DNA from: an uncultured Coriobacteriaceae bacterium
GTDB taxonomy: Bacteria > Actinomycetota > Coriobacteriia > Coriobacteriales > Atopobiaceae
Reading direction: 5' to 3'
Length of the DNA: 64,000 nucleotides
NCBI GenBank assembly: GCA_900552935.1
Contig: USBN01000002.1
Location: 14,206-78,205, forward strand
The notes beneath the pieces are model-generated. The model was not told the origin of the DNA. It did no database searches and worked only from the letters and a program-made list of their open reading frames with translations. Below, one piece after another: positions 54,960 through 64,000 of the stretch. Within the stretch, counting starts at the first letter, position 1. Every line of letters begins with the position of its first letter. The translations under genes were made by a program, and so were the position numbers.

Positions 54960-56226
54960 AGACAAGCCTGGCCCAGCGCCTCTTGCCGGACTGGACAACG
55001 GCGCCCGCCACGAACGGCGTGGGGTCGACGTTGTAGCACTTCGGCGCGAGAGCCTCGCCATTCACCTTGACGCCACCGCCGTCAACGAGACGACGAGCCT
55101 CACCGGCGCTGCTGGCAATCCCCAGGTCAACGAGGAGCTTGCCAAGGTAGACCAGACCCTCATCGTTCACCTCGACGACAGAGGCGGGGAACTCCGGCAC
55201 GTTCTCTGGAACCTCACCCTTCTTGAACTGGGCGTCGAAAGCCTCGAGCGCCTTCTGGCCAGCACCCGCTCCGTGGTAGAGGTCGACGATGTTAACGCCA
55301 AGCTCACGCTTGAGCTTGTAGGGATCGGCGGAGCCGTCAGCGAACGCGGCGTCGATGGCCTCGATCTCCTCGATGGCCTTGGTCGAGCAGAGGCGGTAGT
55401 ACATCGGGACGATCTCGTCGGCGATGGACATGATCTTGCCAAACATATCGGCAGGCTCGTCGGTAAGGCCAATGTAGTTCTTGTAGCTCTTGGACATCTT
55501 CTTCACGCCATCGGTGCCCACGAGCAGCGGCATCGTGAGGGCGACCTGCGGCTCCATGCCCTCGGCGCGCATGAGATCACGACCGGCGAGCAGGTTGAAG
55601 ATCTGGTCGTTGCCGCCCATTTCGACGTCGGCCTTGACGACGACAGAGTCGTAGGCCTGGAGCACGGGGTAGATGAACTCGTGCAGGGCAATGGAGAGGC
55701 CGTTGGTGTAGCGGTTGTGGAAGTCCTCACGCTCGAGAATGCGGGCGACGTTGAACTTGCTCATGAGGCCAAGCATCTCGCCAAGGTTGAGTGGCTTGAT
55801 CCAGTCACCGTTGTGGACGATGGTCGTCTTCTCGGGGTCGAGGACCTTCATGGCCTGCGCAACGTAGGTCTCGGCGTTGGCCTCAACCTGCTCCTCCGTG
55901 AGGGGCGGGCGAGTGGAGTCGCGACCGGACGGGTCGCCAATGAGAGCGGTGCCGTTGCCGATGATCAGGGTGACGTTGTGGCCCAGGTCCTGGAACTGGC
56001 GCATCTTGCGCAGGGGCACGGCGTGGCCGAGGTGCAGGTCCGGGCTCGTGGGATCGACGCCCAGCTTGATGTTCAGGGGCTTTCCACGACGTAGCTTCTC
56101 GCGGAGCTCCTCCTCGGGGACGATCTGGGAGACGCCAGAAGTGATGACCTTCATCTGCTCGTCAACTGAAAGCACTGTTCCTCCAAAATACCTGCTAGCA
56201 CCCTCACCCGGCTGGGCGGTGCTCAT
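54958..56226 (-). CDS. tyrS: Tyrosyl-tRNA synthetase
   Basis: 422 residues. Class I motifs: LHLGHAVPL (HIGH) and KKMSKSYKN (KMSKS); GNDQIFNLLAGRDL lies in the tyrosine pocket; a C-terminal S4 domain (LLVDLGIASSAGEARRLVDGGG) binds tRNA. Start taken as ATG 56226; no convincing ribosome site is seen for it or for the GTG six codons upstream. The 90-bp upstream gap has no room for a T-box. Follows the three membrane proteins on the same strand. Its 3' end seeds the tandem repeats at 54836-54959. Confidence 0.94.
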   Translation of the reverse strand: MSTAQPGEGASRYFGGTVLSVDEQMKVITSGVSQIVPEEELREKLRRGKPLNIKLGVDPTSPDLHLGHAVPLRKMRQFQDLGHNVTLIIGNGTALIGDPSGRDSTRPPLTEEQVEANAETYVAQAMKVLDPEKTTIVHNGDWIKPLNLGEMLGLMSKFNVARILEREDFHNRYTNGLSIALHEFIYPVLQAYDSVVVKADVEMGGNDQIFNLLAGRDLMRAEGMEPQVALTMPLLVGTDGVKKMSKSYKNYIGLTDEPADMFGKIMSIADEIVPMYYRLCSTKAIEEIEAIDAAFADGSADPYKLKRELGVNIVDLYHGAGAGQKALEAFDAQFKKGEVPENVPEFPASVVEVNDEGLVYLGKLLVDLGIASSAGEARRLVDGGGVKVNGEALAPKCYNVDPTPFVAGAVVQSGKRRWARLV

Positions 56227-56315
56227 GATTGTGTGGCGCCGCACAAGCGCGGCTCGCCCGCATAAACGGGACGGTTGCTAAGTGTAGCGAAAAGCGACGC
56301 CAAACGAGCTGTCGC

Positions 56316-58091
56316 TTATGCGGTAGGCATCCCCGTGGCAGAGCTAAAGCTCCACACCGAGATCATCTTGCTCGAGATGGCACCGGCGCCGAGGTCAGAG
56401 ACCTTGGTGGCGATCACCGAGGGGTCGACATGCTCTTGCAGATAGACCTCATAGAGTTTCGCCGTCGCCTCGGTCGCGACAAGCGTCATGTCGCGGCGCG
56501 TGGCGAGCTGCATGAGCGGTGCGGCATCCGTGAGGCTCCAGCGCTCGAGGCAGGCGTCCCATGGCGCGGTTTCGCTCTCCCATCCTCCCACAAGCAGGAT
56601 GTTTTCCGGGCACTGCCACCTCGCGGATGCGAAGGCGTCAGTCCCGCTGAACCAAGCGCTCTGAGTATGGCCGAATACCACGAGCTCATCCGGGTGGCTC
56701 TCGACGTACTCGCTCGCCGAAGCCGCGAAGGGAAGCGAAAGCCTCGACTGAAGCGGGCGCACCGTCGACACCCAGAACATGCCGAGGCCCGCCGCGCAGA
56801 CGACGCACGTAATCGCTGCCGCCACGCGGACACGGGCACCCAGGGCAGGAACCGCATCAGCACTGTGACGGCCCTTACGCTCGGTGGGACCCTGGCAGCA
56901 AACAAGAAGGGCGAATAGCGTGACGATCGCCACGGGAATAACGATATGGAGCCTCGGACGGCCACGCATAACGATGAGCATATAGTTCAGGAGCGCCATC
57001 GCGACCACGCCAAACGAAAGGATGCGAACGGACTTCTCCAGACTCTTCATCCGCGAAAGGGCAGCCGCAACGGCGAGCAGAAGAGCCGACAACGCGATTA
57101 GCAGATACGTGACCTTCGCCTTGAACGACGCGATGAGATGCGCGGGCCCGTAGGTGGACTCAGCCTTGGAGATGCGCTCGAACAGGTCCGTCGAGAAGAC
57201 CTCGTGGTCGACGAAGTCCCAGTCGTACATCATGGCGACATCATTGTCGCTGAGCTCCGGCGCCTGCTCGCGGACCCTCGAGACGTCCATTCGCTGCGTA
57301 TCGAGCACCTTGCGGCCGGAGTCGAGATAGGAGGGGAAATCCTCCCAACCAGGAGTCGCGCGGTAAGCGGCCTGGCCAGCCCCATAGGAAATCGCAATCA
57401 CGGCAATGACCGCCACGGCGCGGAGCAACGTGCCCGCGCGACGACTACGAACAAGCGCCCAGACGAGGAAGGGGACGAACAGGACGAGGGCTGCGACTCC
57501 GGACTCGGGGCGCAGAGAGAAACCGAGCGCCACGAGCACGTAGCCCGCGATGTCAGCCGGGCTCGGGCGGCCGGCGTCGCCAAAGACCGCGCGCGGCATG
57601 ATGAGCATAAGGCCGGCGGCAAGCACAATGAACGCAACGATGGTGTACGTGAAGTACCACACGCAAACGATCTCGCACGAGAGCAGCACGGCGCCAAGGC
57701 ACACAAGCCGCGCGCGAGAGAGACCCAGGGAGAAGAGCTGGCTCCAGGCTATCCAGAACGAGACGACCAGCATCGCGAGCAGCATGAGCGCATACCACGG
57801 AACCTGCGGCACAAGTTGGTAGAGCGCCGAGAGCGGCGCGCTCACGAAGACGAGCGTATAGGGCATGAGCGAGCTCGCGGCGGCCTGGAACTGGCCACGC
57901 GCGAAGAGCTCCTGCACGAAGTCATCCGGAGGGGTGGCATAGACCGGCGCATGCAAAAGGCAGAGCGCCACCACAGGCAGAAGCGCCAGCAAGAAGGGCG
58001 CGACCATGCGGAAGACGCTACCTTGCGGAACGCGCGGAGCGACAGCTCGCGAATCGCAACTGACAGGTTCGGGCTTGGGCTCTATCGGCAT
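56316..58091 (-). CDS. Large polytopic membrane protein, glycosyltransferase-like
   Basis: About 591 residues with 11 to 12 hydrophobic helices and a soluble C-terminal third. An early PPDDFVQELFARGQFQ loop between helices 1 and 2 resembles the acidic first loop of GT-C glycosyltransferases (DUF6020-like), where it carries catalytic acid. The C-terminal domain (SHPDELVVFGHTQ...) is unassigned. Start 58091 has GGAG upstream, better than TTG at 58112. Third gene of an operon of related membrane proteins. Confidence 0.55.
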   Translation of the reverse strand: MPIEPKPEPVSCDSRAVAPRVPQGSVFRMVAPFLLALLPVVALCLLHAPVYATPPDDFVQELFARGQFQAAASSLMPYTLVFVSAPLSALYQLVPQVPWYALMLLAMLVVSFWIAWSQLFSLGLSRARLVCLGAVLLSCEIVCVWYFTYTIVAFIVLAAGLMLIMPRAVFGDAGRPSPADIAGYVLVALGFSLRPESGVAALVLFVPFLVWALVRSRRAGTLLRAVAVIAVIAISYGAGQAAYRATPGWEDFPSYLDSGRKVLDTQRMDVSRVREQAPELSDNDVAMMYDWDFVDHEVFSTDLFERISKAESTYGPAHLIASFKAKVTYLLIALSALLLAVAAALSRMKSLEKSVRILSFGVVAMALLNYMLIVMRGRPRLHIVIPVAIVTLFALLVCCQGPTERKGRHSADAVPALGARVRVAAAITCVVCAAGLGMFWVSTVRPLQSRLSLPFAASASEYVESHPDELVVFGHTQSAWFSGTDAFASARWQCPENILLVGGWESETAPWDACLERWSLTDAAPLMQLATRRDMTLVATEATAKLYEVYLQEHVDPSVIATKVSDLGAGAISSKMISVWSFSSATGMPTA

Positions 58092-58121
58092 CGAGCGTCT
58101 CCAAACGGACAAGGAGACGTG

Positions 58122-60023
58122 CTAGATCGAGCGCCCGCCCCCAATTGCAGACTTCGCCCATTGTAAAGCTTGTTCAAGGCCCTCCGCCGCAAGGGGAAGG
58201 ACCACGATGGCAAAGGGCAACACATAGACTGCCTTTGCCTCCCAAAGCAGGTAGCAGCCAAACCCCGTAAAGAAGGTCGCGGCAATGAGCAGGGTCGCGC
58301 ACGTCACGGAACCACCGCCCACGCACACGTCGGGAGTCGGGGCGACGTCATGCCGCCGTGCGACCGCAGAGGTGCCGGCACCGCCAGCCGAGTCAGCCGC
58401 AGGCACGCCCGTGGCCTCTTTCCCCTCGTTGTCCCTCCCCCATCTACGGCAGGCCCAGGCCACATAGCCAAACGCAGCGGCGAACCCAATCGTCTGGTAA
58501 CCGTCGAGCAGGTAGGTCAGCCACGAGGAAATGGCGCCCAAGGGCTTACTCGCATCCCCCAGGTTGAGGCGTCCGCCACCGGGAATCCCACACATCGAGA
58601 GGTAGTAGAGGGACTGATAGGTCGGGTCCGCCCACTCCGTGGCGAGTTTGATGGAGAAGAAGCGCGCCGCGTAGGAGGGGTCGGAGACGAACTCGGTGAC
58701 GTCTGCCGCAATCTCTCCGGCAGCGATTTCATTCTGAATGTCGGCGCTCTCGCCCGAGAAGAACCACGTGGCGTTGGCGTGATTAGACCAGCCGCCAGGC
58801 GCGAACTCGGGCGCGCCGCCGTCTACGCTCACGTAGAACTCGCCCGCGCCCATGCGAAGCCCAAGCTCGAGGTGGTTAAGCGTGGTCAAGGCGTCGCCAA
58901 ACTCATAGCCAGAGGCCGCACGAAGCGCCTCGAAGGGCAAACCCGCCACGGAGCGCGCGAAGAGCACGACGGCGAGGCACGCCGCAAGGCCCCAGGCGCT
59001 CTTGCGGCTGACGGCAAGTACGAACCATGCAAGCACGGCGGCGATTGCGAAGAGTGCGAAGGTCGCCTTGACGCAAAGCGCGAGGACGAGCGGCACGAAC
59101 GAGAGCGCCAGCCACCTGAGGGTGACGCCCAGCTCATCCGACCGCATCGCACGAGCCTGCAGGGCGAGGAAGGCAAGCGCGAAGCCACAACCCATCGCGT
59201 TTCCGTAGAGGAACGCGGAGAGCCAGTACATCGGCAGGCACATGGCCACGAGCACCCAGAGGATGCGTCGCGCGCCCGCGCCCGCCCCAACGTTCGACCC
59301 CAGGTCGAGCAGCGCCCACACGCCGAGGCAGGTCACCAGCGACGACAGCAGCTGGAAGACCATGTAGGAGTATTCGCCAAACGCGAGACGAAGCGCATAC
59401 ATGATCCAGAAGAGCGATGCCTGGAACGGATAGCAGCAGAAATAAAGACGCGCGTCGGTGAAGAGCGTCCCGTACGGACCGGAAAACGCCGCCGCGACGC
59501 CCCCTCCCTCAATCGCCTTATGGACAAAGTCGCGGATCATCCACGAGTCGCCCCAATAGGTATCGCGCGCCTGGATGCCCAGAATCATCAGCACTTGGAA
59601 GACGAGCGCGCCAAGGACAAGCGCCCTCGTGGCACGCGGCCCATCGAGGACGCTGCCGTGGCGCCAAGCCACATAGCACAAGGCCGCGGTCGCCACGCCG
59701 CCAACGGCACCCGCGATGAGGGACGCCGTTGGGCCCGCCCAGGTGTAGATCGACATGGATTGAGTGAGGTTGCCGTCCTCAGCGCCCACCATGAGCCAGA
59801 CGGTGGAAAGCACCACCACGAGAAAGACCACGCCGAGCATGAGCGCGCACAGCGCGAGGCCGAGACGGGCGAGGCCGTCGCCGACGCGGCGCCAGCGATC
59901 GCCATCATTAAAGGCACTGGAGCGCTCGGGGAGACGGGCCACCTTTCGCGCGATGGTCCTACCCGACAGGGGCTGATGCACGACGCCATCCGTCGCAGGC
60001 ATCATCGCGTTTTCCGGGCTCAC
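58122..60023 (-). CDS. Large polytopic membrane protein, GT-C-like
   Basis: 633 residues, at least 12 hydrophobic helices. YWGDSWMIRDFVHKAIEGG in the first large loop has acidic residues in the GT-C position. Its mate upstream overlaps it by four bases (GTG over TGA at 60023-60020); an ATG at 60005 with GGAAAA upstream is an alternative start. Probably transfers sugar from a polyprenyl carrier, or helps assemble a cell-surface glycan. Family not recognised with certainty. Confidence 0.55.
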   Translation of the reverse strand: MSPENAMMPATDGVVHQPLSGRTIARKVARLPERSSAFNDGDRWRRVGDGLARLGLALCALMLGVVFLVVVLSTVWLMVGAEDGNLTQSMSIYTWAGPTASLIAGAVGGVATAALCYVAWRHGSVLDGPRATRALVLGALVFQVLMILGIQARDTYWGDSWMIRDFVHKAIEGGGVAAAFSGPYGTLFTDARLYFCCYPFQASLFWIMYALRLAFGEYSYMVFQLLSSLVTCLGVWALLDLGSNVGAGAGARRILWVLVAMCLPMYWLSAFLYGNAMGCGFALAFLALQARAMRSDELGVTLRWLALSFVPLVLALCVKATFALFAIAAVLAWFVLAVSRKSAWGLAACLAVVLFARSVAGLPFEALRAASGYEFGDALTTLNHLELGLRMGAGEFYVSVDGGAPEFAPGGWSNHANATWFFSGESADIQNEIAAGEIAADVTEFVSDPSYAARFFSIKLATEWADPTYQSLYYLSMCGIPGGGRLNLGDASKPLGAISSWLTYLLDGYQTIGFAAAFGYVAWACRRWGRDNEGKEATGVPAADSAGGAGTSAVARRHDVAPTPDVCVGGGSVTCATLLIAATFFTGFGCYLLWEAKAVYVLPFAIVVLPLAAEGLEQALQWAKSAIGGGRSI

Positions 60024-61744
60024 GAGACAGCCACATCCGTCGTGGCGGTATCTGTTACGACAGCGTCAGTCGCGGGCGCATCCGTCGCGCCCGCATCCGT
60101 CACGACGTCGCTCGCCATGGTGCCGGAAGGCGCGTGATAGGCCACGATCGACTTCTTGCCATACCACTGGCAGAGGCGGTAGTTGATGTAGTTGTCCATG
60201 TTGTCGCGGATGTCGCCCATGAGCAGGACGTGCGGCACGTTGGTGTAGAACGGCACGCGGAGCTCGTCTGCGGTCGAGGTCTCAATGGTCGCGAGACGAT
60301 CCTCGACCTGGGCGTCATATGCGGCGGCCTGCCCGGAGATGAGCGAGCGCGCCGCGGAGACACTCGAGAGCTCCTCACCCATATCCTTATCGGTAGCCAT
60401 GGAGCCCACGACACACGCAAACACCAGGATTACGAGGCCAGCCGCGATTCCAACGTGCTGAGCCGTCATAACGTGGCCACGCGTCGAACCCGCACCCAGC
60501 TCACGGCGACGCGCCGCGACCCAGCCACAGAACCAGAACACGTTCAGGACGACAAGCACCACGAACAGATCGAAGCGGCAGTTCTGAACGCGGCCAGGGC
60601 CCACCGTTCCCTCCGCCCAGAACGTGGGCGTGAAGCTCGTGGCAAACAGCGCGATCGAGCCGGCCGCGACGAGGGCAGGCATGGGAAAGCGCCAGCCGCG
60701 CTCGGCGGCGCGGACGCAGACGCGCACGGCGATGACGGCTGCAAGCACCGCAAGGAGCAGCACGAGGCCGCCACTCCACTCCTCCAGATACTGGAACGCC
60801 GCAAGCGACGACTTCACGATGGTACCGACAACCCCCGCGGAGTCCTCGGGGAACTGCGTCTGCTGACGAACTTCGTTGCCGGGGGCGGCAAGCGACAGCG
60901 CAAGCCCCACGACCAGGAGTCCAAACGGCGCGAGGACATCAGACGAGGCACGCCTGCGTCGGGCAATCAGCACGACGAGCACGCAGGTCATGACCTCTGC
61001 CACAACGAGCGCCGTAACGAAGTTGCCACCCGCAACGAACACGGCGAGCACGCACGCCCAGATCTTGGCCCCTCGAGGAACCGTGCGGCGGGCGGGGTCG
61101 GCGATGCACGCCACGCAACCCAGGAGGGCAAGCGCGGCGGCGTGGTAGGTGGTGTAGTAGACGGCGCTGTTAAACCAGAAGATACCCTCGACGGGACTCG
61201 GTTGCAGAAGGAGCTGGACGGCTACCGTCACGCAGGACAGCCCCAGCCAGGCACCCCTCTCGGCACCAAGCAGCTCGACCATGACGACATGCGTGAAGAA
61301 GAAGGTGCCGGCGATGAGGCTTGCGAGCACGAGCGGAGCGGCAATCACGTAGAGCTGCTCCCCAAAGACGCTCGGCTCGAGCGCCATGAGGAAGATCGCG
61401 GAGTAGGTGCCCTGCCAGTCGAACCAGGCATTCCCCGCCTGCTGGAGCGCGGTAATCAACGCGACGCCGATGTTGCCCGTCCTCTGAAGCGCGAGATGCG
61501 CCCAGACGCCATAGTGCCAGTCATCCGCATAGGAGTGGTTGTACGCGCTGATGAGCACGAGGGGTACGAGGACGGCCACCAGCAGCGCGACGCCGGCGAC
61601 CCCGACGGCCGTCATGGCGCGGGGTTCGCGCGGGCGACCATCGCGCTTGGGACACTTCATCTCGCACTTTGTGCCTTCATGCTCGGCGCGGCGATGACGC
61701 GCGCGCCCATAGGACCCCTCCGGGGCCACGACACGACTCTCCAT
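60020..61744 (-). CDS. Polytopic membrane protein, DUF6056-like
   Basis: About 574 residues: a basic 45-residue N-terminus, then 11 to 12 hydrophobic helices. The YADDWHYGVWAHLALQRT and WFDWQGTYSAIFLMALEP loop is typical of DUF6056-type glycan proteins, again with acidic residues after helix 1. The start at 61744 has AAGGGA six bases upstream. First gene of the three-gene operon, divergent from the PBP gene. Confidence 0.6.
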   Translation of the reverse strand: MESRVVAPEGSYGRARHRRAEHEGTKCEMKCPKRDGRPREPRAMTAVGVAGVALLVAVLVPLVLISAYNHSYADDWHYGVWAHLALQRTGNIGVALITALQQAGNAWFDWQGTYSAIFLMALEPSVFGEQLYVIAAPLVLASLIAGTFFFTHVVMVELLGAERGAWLGLSCVTVAVQLLLQPSPVEGIFWFNSAVYYTTYHAAALALLGCVACIADPARRTVPRGAKIWACVLAVFVAGGNFVTALVVAEVMTCVLVVLIARRRRASSDVLAPFGLLVVGLALSLAAPGNEVRQQTQFPEDSAGVVGTIVKSSLAAFQYLEEWSGGLVLLLAVLAAVIAVRVCVRAAERGWRFPMPALVAAGSIALFATSFTPTFWAEGTVGPGRVQNCRFDLFVVLVVLNVFWFCGWVAARRRELGAGSTRGHVMTAQHVGIAAGLVILVFACVVGSMATDKDMGEELSSVSAARSLISGQAAAYDAQVEDRLATIETSTADELRVPFYTNVPHVLLMGDIRDNMDNYINYRLCQWYGKKSIVAYHAPSGTMASDVVTDAGATDAPATDAVVTDTATTDVAVS

Positions 61745-61888
61745 GCAATTCCCTTCAGTCATGCCCATAGTTTAAGGCAGGCACGTCTCAAGCGATGTGG
61801 ACGCGGCGTTAACTCACCCGCGCGCTCAACGCTCCACCACGATTTAGCAGATAATAGATAAGTCTGTGTACCTGTATTGGAGGACTGC

Positions 61889-64000
61889 ATGGGAATTCGC
61901 AACCGTCGCGCCCGCGCCCACTCTAAGACGCACATCGTTGGCTTTTCCGCCGCCGGCGTCCTAGGTTTCCTGGTGCTGCTCGCCATCGCTCTCGCCGTCT
62001 CTCTCGGCGCCGTGATCGAGTCATGGCTCCAGGACCTGCCTGACTACACCTCCGCCGACGCCTACCTCGTCGCCGAGCCGAGTGAGGTCTATGACGCGGA
62101 CGGCAACGTCATCGCGACGTTCTACCTCGAGAACCGCCGCTCCATCTCACAAGACGAGGTCTCTCCCTACGTCTGGAAGGGCACCGTCGACGTCGAGGAC
62201 GAGCGCTTCTACAGCCACAACGGCGTCGATCCCATCGGCATTGGCCGAGCCGTCATCTCGCAGCTCTCCGGCCGCTCCGAGGGCGCCTCGACCATCACCC
62301 AGCAGCTCGTGCGCAACACGGTTCTGTCTGACGAGCAGTTCGAGAAGTCCCTCAAGCGCAAGATTCGCGAGGCCTACATCGCCGTCGAGATGGAGAAGAC
62401 CTACTCCAAGGAACAGATCCTGTTGATGTACCTCAACACGATCTACTACGGTCATGGCGCCTACGGCATCGAGGCCGCGAGCATCACCTACTTCAACAAG
62501 CACTGCAGCGAGCTCACGCTCGCGGAGGCGGCCACGCTCATCGGCCTGCCCAACTCGCCCTCCTACTATGACCCCACGCAAAACCCCGACGCCGCCAAGG
62601 AGCGCCGCAACAAGGTTCTCGACAACATGCTGCGTCTCGGCGACATCACGCAGGAGGAGCACGACGCCGCGCAGGCGGAGGACCTCGTGCTCAACCTCGG
62701 CAATACGAATATGGACAGCCAGGGTACCTACCCCTACTGGACCAACTACATCAAGGGCCTGCTCGAAGGCGATTTCTCGCAGGACACCATCGTCCAGAGC
62801 GGCCTTAAGATCTACACCACGCTCGACCCAACCTACCAGGATGCCGCTCAAAGCGCGGTCGAGCGCATGCTCGACGAGACGGGCAACCCCGACAACGACG
62901 GAGCGCTCGTCGCGATTGACCCACAGACCGGTTACATCAAGGCCATGGTCGGCGGTCGTGACTTCTACGCGGATTCCGCCACCGCCCAGGTCAACGCTGC
63001 AACGTCGAACGCCAAGCAGACCGGCTCGAGCTTCAAGATGTTCACACTTGTCGCCGCAATCAAGGCGGGCATGAACCCCACCACCAAGATCAACTGCAAC
63101 TCCCCCATCCAGGTCAACAATTCCTGGAAGGTCCAGAACGCCGATAACGAGCCCTACGGCACCCTCAGCCTCGCCGATGCCACCGCCATCTCCTCGAACA
63201 CCGGATACGTTCAGGTCGGTATGGCCGTCGGCGTCGACAACGTCGTCCAGACCGCCCACGACATGGGCATCTCGAGCGACCTCGACCCCTACGGCTCCAC
63301 GATCCTCGGCGCCAACGGTTGCTCCCCGCTCGAGATGGCGGAGGCCTACGCCACCCTCGCGAACGGCGGCCTTCACCGCGACGCCGTCGCCATCAGCAAG
63401 ATCGAGGACCGCAACGGCAACGTCGTCTACGAGCACAAGGACAGCCCCACGCGCGTCCTCGACGAAAGCGTCGCCAAGGTCGCCGTCCAGACGCTCGAGG
63501 GCGTCCTCACCTACGGCCGCGGCACGGCCAAGCAGCTTCCCGGCCTCCTCACCATCAACCAGCCCGTCGCCGGAAAGACCGGCTCTACCGACAACCTCGA
63601 GAGCCTCTGGTTCTGCGGCATCACGCCCCAGGTCTCCGTCGCCGTCTGGACGGGCCACAAGGACGGAGACTACACGGTAAGGCTCGGCTACGGCGCGGGC
63701 GCGCACCCGTTCCAGACGTCGAACAAGGCCTTCGCCTACTTCGTCAACGCCGTCCTGTCCGACACCCCGCGTGCGGACTGGCCGATGGCAAGCGCGTCCG
63801 ATCCCTCCTACAAGCCCAATACGAGCTGGAAGTTCTCGAACACGAGCGCCAGCGAGAACGACCCGAACGCCGCGACCACGGAGGCAGCGACGACCGAGGC
63901 CGCCACGACGGAGAACGCAACGACCACGACCGAGCCCACGCCGGCGCCCGAACCGACGCCCAACCCGGACCCGGTGACGCCCACGCCGACGCCCGAGCCC
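61889..64000 (+). CDS. Class A penicillin-binding protein (partial)
   Basis: 704 codons are visible without a stop, so the gene continues past the window. One N-terminal transmembrane helix (about 18-42) anchors a GT51 transglycosylase (EDERFYSHNGVDPIG, GASTITQQLVRNT, KRKIREAYIAVEMEK, EQILLMYLNTIYYG) and then a transpeptidase domain with Ser380-x-x-Lys383, SSN at 435-437 and KTG at 563-565. A Thr/Glu/Pro-rich tail begins near residue 665. It polymerises and crosslinks peptidoglycan outside the membrane. GGAGG lies six bases before ATG 61889; GATAAT at 61850 is a possible -10. Confidence 0.93.
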   Translation, partial: MGIRNRRARAHSKTHIVGFSAAGVLGFLVLLAIALAVSLGAVIESWLQDLPDYTSADAYLVAEPSEVYDADGNVIATFYLENRRSISQDEVSPYVWKGTVDVEDERFYSHNGVDPIGIGRAVISQLSGRSEGASTITQQLVRNTVLSDEQFEKSLKRKIREAYIAVEMEKTYSKEQILLMYLNTIYYGHGAYGIEAASITYFNKHCSELTLAEAATLIGLPNSPSYYDPTQNPDAAKERRNKVLDNMLRLGDITQEEHDAAQAEDLVLNLGNTNMDSQGTYPYWTNYIKGLLEGDFSQDTIVQSGLKIYTTLDPTYQDAAQSAVERMLDETGNPDNDGALVAIDPQTGYIKAMVGGRDFYADSATAQVNAATSNAKQTGSSFKMFTLVAAIKAGMNPTTKINCNSPIQVNNSWKVQNADNEPYGTLSLADATAISSNTGYVQVGMAVGVDNVVQTAHDMGISSDLDPYGSTILGANGCSPLEMAEAYATLANGGLHRDAVAISKIEDRNGNVVYEHKDSPTRVLDESVAKVAVQTLEGVLTYGRGTAKQLPGLLTINQPVAGKTGSTDNLESLWFCGITPQVSVAVWTGHKDGDYTVRLGYGAGAHPFQTSNKAFAYFVNAVLSDTPRADWPMASASDPSYKPNTSWKFSNTSASENDPNAATTEAATTEAATTENATTTTEPTPAPEPTPNPDPVTPTPTPEP

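Noticed and set aside
54836..54984. CRISPR array
   Set aside because: Units are contiguous and degenerate with no spacers, and no cas gene is nearby.
56227..56315. T-box leader of tyrS
   Set aside because: The gap is too short and holds no T-box sequence or stem I.

Overview
This window reads as a chromosomal segment of a high-GC, Gram-positive-type anaerobe, most likely a member of the Coriobacteriia (Collinsella/Olsenella-like). The basis is high GC with strong G/C third positions, MurT/GatD lipid II amidation, an Asp23/AmaP envelope operon, a GlnR-like orphan regulator beside a GSI-alpha-sized glutamine synthetase, and an AbiEi/DUF559-type protein. This is inference from gene content and style; genus cannot be fixed from the sequence. 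No rRNA gene, complete tRNA gene, transposase, phage gene or CRISPR array was found.

Layout. 0-12 kb: MntP-like Mn exporter, MFS transporter, zinc-dependent phospholipase C-like protein, GNAT, a small helical protein, a membrane-anchored EEP phosphatase/nuclease, a large MacB-like ABC exporter, a Pth2-type peptidyl-tRNA hydrolase, a Cof-type HAD phosphatase and PepT. 12.3-13.06 kb: an 800-bp spacer with two homologous structured elements, upstream of a Pro/Ala-rich DUF3825-like gene. 15.3-20.6 kb: LigA, an HtrA protease and a GlnR-like regulator. 20.7-25.7 kb: GlnQ, GlnP, GlnH and GlnA, a nitrogen-assimilation block whose glnA upstream region holds GTAAC half-sites at 11-bp spacing. 26-30 kb: FeoB-associated Cys-rich protein, YgbA-like protein and a fused CydDC-like ABC exporter. 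30.4-36.6 kb: an ABC exporter (ATPase plus coiled-coil FtsX permease) and a Wzx/MATE-like flippase. 36.8-43.1 kb: AspS, MetY, a lipoprotein GH3 hexosaminidase and an M20 amidohydrolase. 43.3-47.1 kb: one operon AmaP-DUF2273-Asp23-MurT-GatD. 47.2-53.0 kb: YebC, Lgt, Dcd, two NifU-domain proteins and a U32 peptidase. 53.0-54.9 kb: a locally A+T-richer patch with a hairpin-packed inverted-repeat element and a predicted nuclease. 55-61.8 kb: TyrS and three large polytopic membrane proteins. 61.9 kb to the end: a class A penicillin-binding protein cut by the window edge.

The most unusual content is in the spacers. Two tandem elements at 12.5-12.8 kb keep identical internal motifs at identical spacing while their 16-20 bp outer arms differ in sequence yet stay complementary. 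A 209-bp inverted-repeat element at 53.2 kb is built from successive hairpins. Many spacers carry short tandem duplications (15-76 bp units), and at ligA, dcd and tyrS the duplicated unit includes the end of the gene itself. These could be structured RNAs, non-autonomous mobile elements or replication-slippage products; the sequence alone does not decide.
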